From Verrucomicrobiia bacterium (lineage in GTDB: Bacteria; Verrucomicrobiota; Verrucomicrobiia; Opitutales; Opitutaceae), in contig JAUHWE010000323.1 of assembly GCA_030424825.1 (NCBI GenBank), forward strand, positions 1 to 5,856: 5,856 bases of DNA, in the 5' to 3' direction. The translations under genes were made by a program, and so were the position numbers. Below are positions 1 to 5,856 of the stretch, piece after piece. The notes beneath the pieces were generated by a model. The model was not told the DNA's origin, made no database searches, and saw only the letters and a list, made by a program, of their open reading frames with translations. The number at the start of each line of letters is the position of its first letter. The stretch's first letter is position 1.

Positions 1-123
1 AGATCGCCCGCTACCAATGTCAGCAACGAAGCCACCGACGCATTCGACAAGCTCATGGCAAGCAGGTCGGGGTCTGCGACAAGCTTCGAGGTATTTACCC
101 GAAGGGAAATAAATCGAAGCTAA
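1..123 (+). CDS. Possible C-terminal end of an unidentified protein (partial)
   Basis: Reading frame 1 is open from the first base to a TAA at 121-123, giving about 40 residues that end in [14 protein letters not shown]. The composition is plausible for a real protein: mixed, without Cys, with most codons ending in G or C. If real, it is the tail of a plus-strand gene converging on hisF, and the two stop codons overlap in the four bases CTAA at 120-123. The product cannot be named. The evidence is weak because the stretch is so short that other frames are also open here: plus frame 3 runs to a TAG near 150, and two minus frames are open. One minus frame contains a possible start at about position 54 reading leftwards ([18 protein letters not shown]), which could instead be the beginning of a gene downstream of hisF. 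Confidence 0.3.
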   Translation, partial: RSPATNVSNEATDAFDKLMASRSGSATSFEVFTRREINRS

Positions 124-875
124 AGCCGAACCGGAAGGTGGGCTTCTTCTAGGTGGCGCTTGGCCTGGCCGATGGTGTAGGTTCCAAAGTGAAAAATGCT
201 CGCCGCCAGAACGGCGTCTGCCTTTCCTTTTTCGAGGACGTCAACCAGGTGATCGAGGTTCCCGGCTCCTCCGGAAGCGATTACCGGAACTTCTACGGCT
301 TCGGATATCCGGCGAGTCAGTTCGATGTCGTAGCCCGCAAGCGTCCCGTCCGCGTCCATGCTGGTAAGCAGGATTTCACCCGCTCCTAGTGACACGGCGC
401 GTTCTGCCCATTCAATGGCGTCGAGCGGGGTTGGTTTGCGTCCTCCGTGTGTAAATACGCGCCAGCTGTCGCCATCCCGTTTCGCATCTATGGCCAAAAC
501 GATGCATTGATTCCCAAACTTGCGAGCGGACTCCAGTATCAGATTCGGATCATTGATGGCTGCCGTGTTAAGGCTAACTTTGTCCGCTCCTGAGTGAAGC
601 ATCTGCGTAATATTGTCGATATTGCGCAATCCACCGCCAACGGTAAGGGGCATGAAGCACTCCGATGCGGTTTGCTCGACGACGTGGTGCATGATTTCAC
701 GCTCGTCGCTCGATGCGGTGATGTCGAGGAACACGAGTTCGTCGGCTCCTTGTTCATCATAGGCCTTGGCGCAGGCAACGGGATCGCCGGCATCGCGGAG
801 TTCTTTGAATTTAACTCCTTTGACGACACGTCCCGCATGGACGTCAAGGCATGGGATGATTCGCTTTGCCAGCAT
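120..875 (-). CDS. hisF: Imidazole glycerol phosphate synthase, cyclase subunit HisF
   Basis: HisF is the synthase half of the HisF-HisH glutamine amidotransferase. It uses ammonia delivered from HisH to convert PRFAR into imidazole glycerol phosphate and AICAR, joining histidine and purine synthesis in the cytoplasm. The 251 residues match the usual length of about 250, and the (beta/alpha)8 barrel is complete. Known family residues are all visible: catalytic Asp11 (PCLDV) and Asp130 (AIDAKR), Lys19, the phosphate-binding loops VGGG (79-82) and ASGGAG (200-205), and the MDADGT loop at 173-178. Residues that gate and line the ammonia channel in the Thermotoga enzyme (Arg5, Glu46, Lys99, Glu167) are present at the same numbers, so a HisH partner is expected elsewhere. 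The start codon ATG at 873-875 gives the canonical N-terminus [11 protein letters not shown]; no good Shine-Dalgarno sequence precedes it. It follows the 587-residue gene by 54 bases on the same strand and is probably co-transcribed with it. Its stop overlaps the stop of the possible plus-strand frame. Confidence 0.98.
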   Translation of the reverse strand: MLAKRIIPCLDVHAGRVVKGVKFKELRDAGDPVACAKAYDEQGADELVFLDITASSDEREIMHHVVEQTASECFMPLTVGGGLRNIDNITQMLHSGADKVSLNTAAINDPNLILESARKFGNQCIVLAIDAKRDGDSWRVFTHGGRKPTPLDAIEWAERAVSLGAGEILLTSMDADGTLAGYDIELTRRISEAVEVPVIASGGAGNLDHLVDVLEKGKADAVLAASIFHFGTYTIGQAKRHLEEAHLPVRL

Positions 876-906
876 GGGATCTTGACGACGGCTCGAACTG
901 CAGGTT

Positions 907-929
907 GCGGCGCCTTTCGGATGGGCCGC
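907..929 (-). other. GC-rich imperfect hairpin between the 587-residue gene and hisF
   Basis: Read on the minus strand, the bases directly after the TAA of the upstream gene form GCGGC-CC, an 8-base loop, then GG-C-GCCGC: five GC pairs, a one-base bulge, then two more GC pairs. No T-run follows, so it does not look like a classical intrinsic terminator. It could act as a 3' stabiliser or processing element that lowers or separates hisF expression, or it may be chance in GC-rich spacer. The inverted repeat is seen directly; any function is inference. Confidence 0.35.
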
Positions 930-2693
930 TTACTCGGTTTCGCCTACTGCGATGATGTCGGGATCAAACGAAACGGAAAGTCGATAGGTTTGCCCCGGTC
1001 GCATGATCAGCGGGTGGTCTCGTTCCAGCGTTTGCAGATAGTGGAGGTTTCCGTAGTTGGTCCGGTAGGTCGGGTCGTTAGTGACGACATCCGTTTCCTT
1101 CCAGGTGCCTTGGAAATCATCCTTGAGAACCTGGCAGCGCAGGCCTTCCTGTCCCAGCATGGGAGAGGAGTCTACCCGGTGCTTCGAGTGGGGAGAGCCA
1201 ATCGCAAGCATGTACCGGAAACGATCCATAGTGATCTGGTTCTTGACCGTGTAGATGAACTCGCTGGTGATTTTGTTATTAGCGAAAGTCCAGCTCACCT
1301 TGCAGGAACCGATGTCATTGGCGATTTTCTCATTCGTGTTGATGAGATCCGGCTGTTCGTATCGGAAGTAGAAGGAGCGCTTAAAGCCCAGTCCCGTGGT
1401 GCATCGTTTGCCGTAAAAAGCGGGAATGAACTGTTCACCTCGGAACGTGAGTTCCGGGATCATGATTGGCAGGTAGGTGTTATTCGGCCAATCGAATACG
1501 CCGGGAGAATGTGGGAAGGGCAGGCAGTCTGCGGTGGGTTTGGCGCCACAGGAAACGAGCGGCATTTGAATTTGCAGTCCCGAATCGACATTGCGGTAGA
1601 GTAAAAGCCCCTGCTCCTTCTTGTTGGACTTGTCGAATATGACAAAGCGGCAACCCGACTTGAAGGGGTCGGCAGGAGCTCCGGTCGGGGCTTTGATGTC
1701 TTGTGAAAGACGCGCCCATTGGCTCAGGTACCGCGCTCCGTCAAAATTGGAGAGACGCGTGGTGTGCCCGGCCAGAGCGGTACGCTCTTCATCTCGCACA
1801 ATCAGGTATCCATGTTCCTGATCGAGGAATGTGACATAAAAGTAGTAGAAAAGGCGACGCAGGAGGTCGAAGTACTTTTGCTGGCGGTCTTCGGGGACCC
1901 ATCCATCGCGAAATCCTTGCAGGAGCAAGCTGATTAGATGCATCTGGCCATACGCTCCTGAGCTTTTAGAGAACGACCATCCGAGTCCGTCTTCTCTTAC
2001 GAGGTCCGGTAGGATCTTGATGTATTTCTGGGCGTAAGTCCGAAGGCTGGGAAGCTTGCGCTCCCTTAATCCGGGGTTGGAATGGAGCTGGAGCGATTGG
2101 CGAATGAAGACGAAGGACATTACTCCATAGAGCGAATAGTAGCCTCCGATTCCTTCATCGACATCGTCGAAATAGCCATTTGAGCTTGTCTGGTCGATGC
2201 GATCGAGGAAGCGTTCGATCAGTCGACCGGTCTCGTCCTTCTTCGAAAGTCCGAGGCTGAATCGGCAGACCGCTTTGGCGATGTTGAAGGTCTGCCAATG
2301 GTTGTCGTAGTCGCTGCGGTTGAGCAAAAGCTTGTCCAGGCGCTCGCGGGTCTCGTCGACAAGGCGTTCCCATACGGGATTGCGTTCCTTGGACGGTCCG
2401 AATGAAAGCAGGGCCAGTGCGGCGTAGGCCAGGCCGTTTTCCTGGGGGGGATCGCGGAATACCTGCTGGGTAATGCAGCGGGCCGCCAGATCGATGAGAT
2501 CTTTGCCGTCGAGTTCCGGTTCCCCGGTAGCCCGGTAGAATTCCCCAATCGCTAGAGCAGCGTGGCCGGGCTCGTCGAGGCGAGGTTCTTCACCTTCCAC
2601 GGGTGAAATTGTGCCATCTTGATTGATGGAATCCAAGTTGTGGCTGAGCATGGAGCGAGCCATGTCGAGACACTGTTGAGAGAAACTTTCCAT
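930..2693 (-). CDS. Unassigned 587-residue protein, possible helical-toroid/beta-sandwich (lyase-like) fold
   Basis: I cannot assign this gene to a named family. It is a complete frame of 587 residues, without signal peptide or membrane segment, so the product is probably cytoplasmic. Residues 1 to about 330 look alpha-helical with repeated aromatic and small-residue helices: EPGHAALAIGEFYRATG (41-57), NGLAYAALALLSFG (86-99), DNHWQTFNIAKAVCRFSLG (130-148), GGYYSLYGVMSFVFIRQSL (183-201) and DGLGWSFSKSSGAYGQMH (235-252). This spacing of paired helices, with Asn131-His132-Trp133 and the DG...GAYG segment, resembles (alpha/alpha) toroid polysaccharide lyases and heparinase-like proteins. From about 345 onward the chain is beta-rich with many Phe, Tyr and Trp, as in the beta-sandwich of such enzymes; a marked segment is FPHSPGVFDWPNNTYLP (393-409). 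The fold and a carbohydrate-related role are inference only. ATG at 2691-2693 is the only upstream ATG in the frame, which stays open back to a stop at 2763-2765; no clear Shine-Dalgarno is seen. It lies between rho (180 bases upstream) and hisF (54 bases downstream), a context that gives no functional clue. Confidence 0.85.
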   Translation of the reverse strand: MESFSQQCLDMARSMLSHNLDSINQDGTISPVEGEEPRLDEPGHAALAIGEFYRATGEPELDGKDLIDLAARCITQQVFRDPPQENGLAYAALALLSFGPSKERNPVWERLVDETRERLDKLLLNRSDYDNHWQTFNIAKAVCRFSLGLSKKDETGRLIERFLDRIDQTSSNGYFDDVDEGIGGYYSLYGVMSFVFIRQSLQLHSNPGLRERKLPSLRTYAQKYIKILPDLVREDGLGWSFSKSSGAYGQMHLISLLLQGFRDGWVPEDRQQKYFDLLRRLFYYFYVTFLDQEHGYLIVRDEERTALAGHTTRLSNFDGARYLSQWARLSQDIKAPTGAPADPFKSGCRFVIFDKSNKKEQGLLLYRNVDSGLQIQMPLVSCGAKPTADCLPFPHSPGVFDWPNNTYLPIMIPELTFRGEQFIPAFYGKRCTTGLGFKRSFYFRYEQPDLINTNEKIANDIGSCKVSWTFANNKITSEFIYTVKNQITMDRFRYMLAIGSPHSKHRVDSSPMLGQEGLRCQVLKDDFQGTWKETDVVTNDPTYRTNYGNLHYLQTLERDHPLIMRPGQTYRLSVSFDPDIIAVGETE

Positions 2694-2716
2694 AGAAGAC
2701 TCAGTATGAAGAGGAG

Positions 2717-2753
2717 CTCCCCGATAGCTACGGGGAGAGAAACAGTCTTTTCT
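2717..2753 (-). promoter_or_regulatory. Two adjacent hairpins in the leader of the 587-residue gene
   Basis: Two inverted repeats abut exactly. The stronger, 2717-2737, has a perfect 7-base stem CTCCCCG/CGGGGAG around the 7-base loop ATAGCTA. The weaker, 2738-2753, has a 5-base stem AGAAA/TTTCT around a 6-base loop. On the minus strand the strong hairpin ends 23 bases before the ATG and is followed by the pyrimidine-rich CTCCTCTTC, not a true T-run. It could be a weak terminator at the end of the rho transcript or a structured leader controlling the next gene. The only purine-rich GGGGAG near the start codon is buried in the stem and is too far away to be a normal ribosome binding site. Confidence 0.4.
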
Positions 2754-2816
2754 GCCAGCAGTTTAAGCTAGTTCAAGCGATAAGTGGCCATTATTTGATA
2801 TAATCGCCCATATCTT

Positions 2817-2836
2817 GGTTTAGCGGCGTGTAAACC
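2817..2836 (-). repeat. Inverted repeat shortly after the rho stop codon
   Basis: GGTTTA at 2817-2822 and TAAACC at 2831-2836 are perfect complements separated by eight bases (GCGGCGTG on the plus strand). The repeat sits about 38 bases past the rho stop. The stem has only six pairs, four of them A-T, and no T-run follows on the minus strand, so a terminator role is doubtful. It may be a minor 3' structure or chance. Confidence 0.2.
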
Positions 2837-2873
2837 GTGGCAGAATCGGTTGGTTTGGTCCTGTTGGTGGGGG

Positions 2874-4007
2874 TTATCGATTTATTAGGTCGAGAAGATC
2901 CTGGTTGCTTTCCGTTTTGGAAAGGCGGGTTAGCATGGTTTCCGTTGCGTCCTCGGTTTTTTGCTGAACCAGCGCGCGTCGGAAAAAATGAATACCATCG
3001 AGGACTTCCTCCGGAATCAGCAGCTCTTCGCGTCGCGTGCCGGAAGAAGCAATGTTCATTGCCGGGTAGAGGCGCATTTCCGCTACTTTGCGGTCGAGCA
3101 CCATTTCCATATTGCCCGTACCTTTGAATTCCTGGAAAATCATATCGTCCATACGGCTGCCGGTTTCGATGAGGGCAGAGGCAACGATGGTGAGGCTTCC
3201 TTCCTCCTCGGTGTTCCGGGCGGCGGCGAAAATCTGACGCGGCTTTTCCAGCGCTCGAATGTCCAGACCGCCCGACATGGTGCGTCCCGACTTTTTCGAT
3301 GAATTGTGCGCTCGAGCGAGACGAGTGATGGAGTCCATGAGGATGACTACATCCTTGCCCACCTCGACTTGGCGCTTGGCCCGTTCGATGCAAAGATCGG
3401 CAACGCGCAGGTGGCTCGGCAAATCCTCGTCATTGGAGGAAGCCCAGACCTCGCCATCGATATTGCGACGGAAGTCGGTGACCTCTTCAGGACGTTCGTC
3501 GACGAGGAGTATCAAAATCTGGATATCGGGGTGGTTGGCTTTGATCCCCTGGGCAATATGCGTTAGAAGGGTGGTCTTTCCCGTGCGGGGCGGGGCGACG
3601 ATCAGTCCGCGAGTCCCTTTCCCGAGCGGGCAAAAAAGGTCCATGGCCCGGGTGGTCATGCGGTCTTTGGTCGTTTCCAGTTTGATTTGCTCTTCTGGAG
3701 TGATGGTGGTCAGTTGGGTGAAATCCAGCTTTTTTCGCCGCTCATCCACGCTTAGTCCATCGACCGTATCAATGTATCGAACCTTTGGATTTTGGAAGCG
3801 AGGGTCGGCCGTCGCTTGGGCTACGATATAGTTCCCTGTCCTCAGCTTGAAGCGTCGAATCAGCTCTTTCGGGATAAAGGGATCCGTCGGGCGTTGACGT
3901 CCATTTTTACTCAGATCGAGCAATTGTCCCGTCTTTTTCTTTGTGACTTCGAGGACGCCTTCGACCTGTACGGTCTGTTCGTTATTGTTTTCGTTTTCGT
4001 CGGCCAT
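2874..4007 (-). CDS. rho: Transcription termination factor Rho, short form
   Basis: Rho is a hexameric RNA-dependent ATPase that travels along nascent RNA and releases RNA polymerase. The motor half is canonical: Walker A APPRTGKT (138-145, Lys144), Walker B VVILMD (220-225), the [10 protein letters not shown] segment, Q-loop SGRTMSGG (240-247), R-loop TGSRMDD (282-288), FKGTGNMEM (294-302), and the arginine finger in SGTRREELL (Arg325, matching E. coli Arg366). The protein has 377 residues against 419 in E. coli. The difference is almost all at the N-terminus, where the helical bundle (E. coli 1-47) is replaced by an acidic, Asn-rich tail [11 protein letters not shown]. In the RNA-binding cold-shock-like domain, the E. 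coli GFGFLR motif is replaced by TGQLLD (26-31), so both RNA-stacking Phe residues are absent. The start is well fixed: ATG at 4005-4007 with an in-frame stop only ten codons upstream (4038-4040) and no alternative ATG between. No clear Shine-Dalgarno is visible. It is divergent from acs. Confidence 0.98.
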   Translation of the reverse strand: MADENENNNEQTVQVEGVLEVTKKKTGQLLDLSKNGRQRPTDPFIPKELIRRFKLRTGNYIVAQATADPRFQNPKVRYIDTVDGLSVDERRKKLDFTQLTTITPEEQIKLETTKDRMTTRAMDLFCPLGKGTRGLIVAPPRTGKTTLLTHIAQGIKANHPDIQILILLVDERPEEVTDFRRNIDGEVWASSNDEDLPSHLRVADLCIERAKRQVEVGKDVVILMDSITRLARAHNSSKKSGRTMSGGLDIRALEKPRQIFAAARNTEEEGSLTIVASALIETGSRMDDMIFQEFKGTGNMEMVLDRKVAEMRLYPAMNIASSGTRREELLIPEEVLDGIHFFRRALVQQKTEDATETMLTRLSKTESNQDLLDLINR

Positions 4008-4016
4008 ACGCTTCGC

Positions 4017-4050
4017 GTTGGTGAGCGGTTTTGTGTGTTATTAATGAGCT
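4017..4050 (-). promoter_or_regulatory. C-rich, G-poor rho leader, possible Rho-utilisation region
   Basis: Read on the minus strand, the 34 bases from 4050 down to 4017 contain 12 C and only 2 G and no obvious hairpin, ending about 10 bases before the rho ATG. C-rich, G-poor, unstructured RNA is the usual character of rut sites. Autogenous attenuation in the rho leader is established in E. coli. A similar feedback loop here is inference; the stretch is short for a full rut site, which typically spans 60 or more bases. Confidence 0.25.
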
Positions 4051-4150
4051 AATGTAGTTAATACCGGATACGTTGGCAGCAGGATGCCGCCTTGGGAAAG
4101 CTCTATGTATTCAAATATCCTAATTGAGAGAATGTGATTGGATCCGAGGC

Positions 4151-4180
4151 TTGACCCTAACGGGCTAACTTGCTGATATT
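4151..4180 (+). promoter_or_regulatory. Candidate sigma-70 type promoter for acs
   Basis: TTGACC (4151-4156) matches five of six bases of the -35 consensus. GATATT (4175-4180) matches four of six of the -10 consensus, with an 18-base spacer. Transcription would start near 4187, leaving a leader of about 38 bases before the GTG start of acs. I found no equally good pair on the minus strand for rho in the same 217-base divergent region. Confidence 0.35.
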
Positions 4181-4213
4181 CGGCGCTTTCACCCCTCAAC
4201 TTATTTCTAAATC

Positions 4214-4218
4214 AAGGA
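4214..4218 (+). promoter_or_regulatory. Ribosome binding site of acs, fixing a GTG start
   Basis: AAGGA lies six bases before GTG at 4225-4227. It decides the start: the frame has a TGA at 4174-4176, no ATG between that stop and the GTG, and no in-frame ATG until well into the conserved domain. It is the only clear Shine-Dalgarno sequence among the four genes of the window. Confidence 0.75.
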
Positions 4219-4224
4219 AAATTA

Positions 4225-5856
4225 GTGGCAAACAATATAACTTCAGTAACTCAAGAAGACGAAAAATTCTCGCCCTCTCAGGAATTCAGGAAACAGGCTG
4301 CCATCCAAAGTCTGGCCGAATACAAGAGGCTTTACTCGGAGTCCGTGAAGAATCCAGAAAAGTTCTGGAATACTCAAGCAAAAGATTTGCTCCTTTGGCG
4401 GAAGCCTTGGAAGCAAACCCTCAAGTGGAAAGAACCTCATGCCAAATGGTTCGTTGGTGGCAAGTTAAATGTTTGCGAGAATTGTGTCGACCGGCATTTG
4501 GGTACCGCCCGAGAGAACAAGGCAGCGCTCATATTCGAAGGTGAGCCCGGTGATCAGAAGACCCTGACTTACAGGCAGTTGCACACGGAAATTTGCAAGT
4601 TTTCCAATGTGCTGGAGTCTTTGGGAATCAAGAAGGGGGATCGGGTGGCAATTTATATGCCGATGGTGGCGGAAGCCGTTGTGGCAATGCTGTCCTGTGC
4701 TCGTATAGGGGCCGTTCATACGGTGATCTTTGGCGGATTCAGCTCCGAATCGATCAAGGATCGGGTGAATGATTGCGCGGCAAAACTCGTGATTACTGCG
4801 GATGGAGGGTGGCGCCGCGGTAAAATCATCGACCTAAAGGCAAATGTGAATCATGCCCTAAAGGACTGTCCGTCGGTCACCAGTGTCATCACACTCAAGC
4901 GGGCCGCCAACCGGGTTCATATGAAAAAGGGACGTGACTACTGGTGGCACGATCTGGTTGAAAACGCTTCTCATGTGCACAAGGCAAAGGCGTTCGACAG
5001 TGAAACGCCGCTTTTCGTTCTTTATACGAGTGGAAGCACGGGAAAGCCAAAAGGGGTGTTGCATACGAGTGGCGGATTTCTCCTCGGGACTGTAATGACT
5101 TCGAAATACGTTTTCGATCTCAAGGAAAGCGACACTTATTGGTGTACGGCAGATATCGGGTGGATTACCGGACACAGTTATGTGGTTTACGGAATTTTGG
5201 GAAATGGAGGGACCAACGTCATTTACGAAGGAGCTCCTAATGAACCCGGACCGGACCGCTTTTGGTCGATCGTCGATCGGCACAAGGTAACGGTTTTCTA
5301 TACGGCGCCGACTGCAATACGGGCCTTCATGAAGTGGGGTGATGATCATATTAAAAAGCACGATCTGAGTTCTCTGAGATTGCTCGGTTCGGTGGGTGAA
5401 CCCATTAATCCGGAAGCCTGGAAATGGTATCATAAGGTCATCGGTGGCGGACGTTGTCCCATTGTGGATACGTGGTGGCAGACGGAAACGGGCGGAATTA
5501 TGATAACGACGCTCCCGGGAGCCGCTTACTCGAAGCCGGGCTCTGCCGGTTTGCCCTTTTTTGGAGTGGTTCCAAAGGTTTTCGACGATGCTGGAAAAGA
5601 GGTGCGAAAGGGAAAGAGCGGCAAACTGGTACTGACGCAGCCATGGCCCAGTATGCTTCGAACCCTGTACGGGGACAACAAGCGTTACAAAGAAACGTAT
5701 TGGAGTGAATACAAAGGGGTTTACTTCTGTGGCGACGGTTGTCGTCAGGACAAGGATGGGTATTTTTGGATAGTCGGACGGATTGACGATGTATTGAACG
5801 TTTCGGGACATCGACTCGGTACGGCGGAAATCGAGAGCGCGCTTGTGGGGCACTCT
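4225..5856 (+). CDS. acs: Acetyl-CoA synthetase (acetate--CoA ligase), 3' end cut by window
   Basis: Acs activates acetate with ATP to acetyl-AMP and transfers the acetyl group to CoA, allowing growth on or scavenging of acetate in the cytoplasm. The frame is open from GTG 4225 to the last base, giving 544 of the usual roughly 650 residues. ANL-family motifs are in order: [10 protein letters not shown] (the CoA-site region, near 195-205), the P-loop [12 protein letters not shown] (267-278), GEPINPEAW (near 391-399), [10 protein letters not shown] (415-424), GDG (503-505), and the hinge [20 protein letters not shown] (518-537). Trp418 corresponds to the Salmonella Trp414 that limits the pocket to acetate, so acetate rather than a longer acid is the likely substrate. 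Asp504, Arg519 and Arg530 match the ATP-site residues Asp500, Arg515 and Arg526, and Asp521 the hinge Asp517. The C-terminal domain with the acetylatable catalytic lysine (Lys609 in Salmonella) lies beyond the window, so regulation by acetylation cannot be judged. The gene is divergent from rho, with its own candidate promoter and a good ribosome binding site. Confidence 0.97.
   Translation, partial: MANNITSVTQEDEKFSPSQEFRKQAAIQSLAEYKRLYSESVKNPEKFWNTQAKDLLLWRKPWKQTLKWKEPHAKWFVGGKLNVCENCVDRHLGTARENKAALIFEGEPGDQKTLTYRQLHTEICKFSNVLESLGIKKGDRVAIYMPMVAEAVVAMLSCARIGAVHTVIFGGFSSESIKDRVNDCAAKLVITADGGWRRGKIIDLKANVNHALKDCPSVTSVITLKRAANRVHMKKGRDYWWHDLVENASHVHKAKAFDSETPLFVLYTSGSTGKPKGVLHTSGGFLLGTVMTSKYVFDLKESDTYWCTADIGWITGHSYVVYGILGNGGTNVIYEGAPNEPGPDRFWSIVDRHKVTVFYTAPTAIRAFMKWGDDHIKKHDLSSLRLLGSVGEPINPEAWKWYHKVIGGGRCPIVDTWWQTETGGIMITTLPGAAYSKPGSAGLPFFGVVPKVFDDAGKEVRKGKSGKLVLTQPWPSMLRTLYGDNKRYKETYWSEYKGVYFCGDGCRQDKDGYFWIVGRIDDVLNVSGHRLGTAEIESALVGHS

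Noticed and set aside
594..1604. A 336-residue open frame on the plus strand spanning hisF and the 3' part of the 587-residue gene
   Set aside because: It is antisense to two better-supported genes, crosses their boundary, and its translation shows no recognisable motif or domain pattern.
2754..2776. TTGAAC (2771-2776, minus strand) as a -35 element for the 587-residue gene
   Set aside because: The bases at the expected -10 distance (AGAAAA) match poorly, so a promoter cannot be supported.
2799..2804. A perfect TATAAT on the plus strand
   Set aside because: No -35 element lies at 16-18 bases upstream and there is no plus-strand gene downstream; AT-rich spacer explains it.
2791..3393. A 200-residue minus-strand frame overlapping the 3' end of rho and the following spacer
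   Set aside because: It overlaps rho in another frame and is low in complexity (rich in Ser, Gly, Arg, Pro). Only its last 27 or so codons lie outside rho.
3259..3831. A 190-residue plus-strand frame inside rho
   Set aside because: Ser/Arg-rich shadow of conserved rho codons with no independent support.
5710..5760. Cys502 and Cys506 on either side of the GDG motif of Acs, as a possible redox or metal site
   Set aside because: Two cysteines alone are not enough, and GDGCR-type variants occur, to my memory, in ordinary Acs proteins; no further ligands are visible.
4858..5853. A 331-residue open frame on the minus strand
   Set aside because: It lies wholly antisense to acs, whose plus-strand translation carries every expected motif; the antisense translation resembles nothing known.

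Overview
The window holds three complete genes on the minus strand, in the transcriptional order rho, an unassigned 587-residue gene, hisF. One long gene on the plus strand, acetyl-CoA synthetase, runs off the right edge. A possible gene tail on the plus strand occupies the first 123 bases. There is no sign of mobile elements, CRISPR repeats, tRNA or rRNA genes; this looks like ordinary chromosomal housekeeping DNA of medium G+C content.

Layout. 1-123: an open reading frame entering from the left, whose stop overlaps that of hisF head-on. 120-875 (minus): hisF, the cyclase subunit of imidazole glycerol phosphate synthase. 876-929: a short gap with a GC-rich imperfect hairpin. 930-2693 (minus): a 587-residue protein that looks like a helical toroid followed by a beta-rich half, possibly related to polysaccharide lyases, with no secure family. 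2694-2873: a leader/spacer with two back-to-back hairpins and a third weaker inverted repeat. 2874-4007 (minus): rho, the transcription termination factor, in a short form. 4008-4224: the divergent control region between rho and acs. 4225-5856 (plus): acs, 544 codons, with its C-terminal domain cut off by the window end.

Organism. The style of the Rho protein (N-terminal insertion domain missing, an unusual RNA-binding loop, then a near-canonical motor domain), together with the form of Acs, most resembles what I recall of Verrucomicrobiota, perhaps the Opitutales/Puniceicoccales side. This is an impression from memory and was not checked by search.

How the genes relate. HisF (histidine synthesis), Rho (transcription termination) and Acs (acetate activation) are functionally unrelated. 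hisF is not next to hisH or hisA here. The 54-base gap suggests that hisF is co-transcribed with the 587-residue gene; rho lies 180 bases upstream and may or may not belong to the same transcript. The points most worth a second look are the degenerate primary RNA-binding site of Rho, the C-rich, G-poor rho leader, the unassigned 587-residue protein, and the structured leader in front of it. I found no convincing new multi-gene system.
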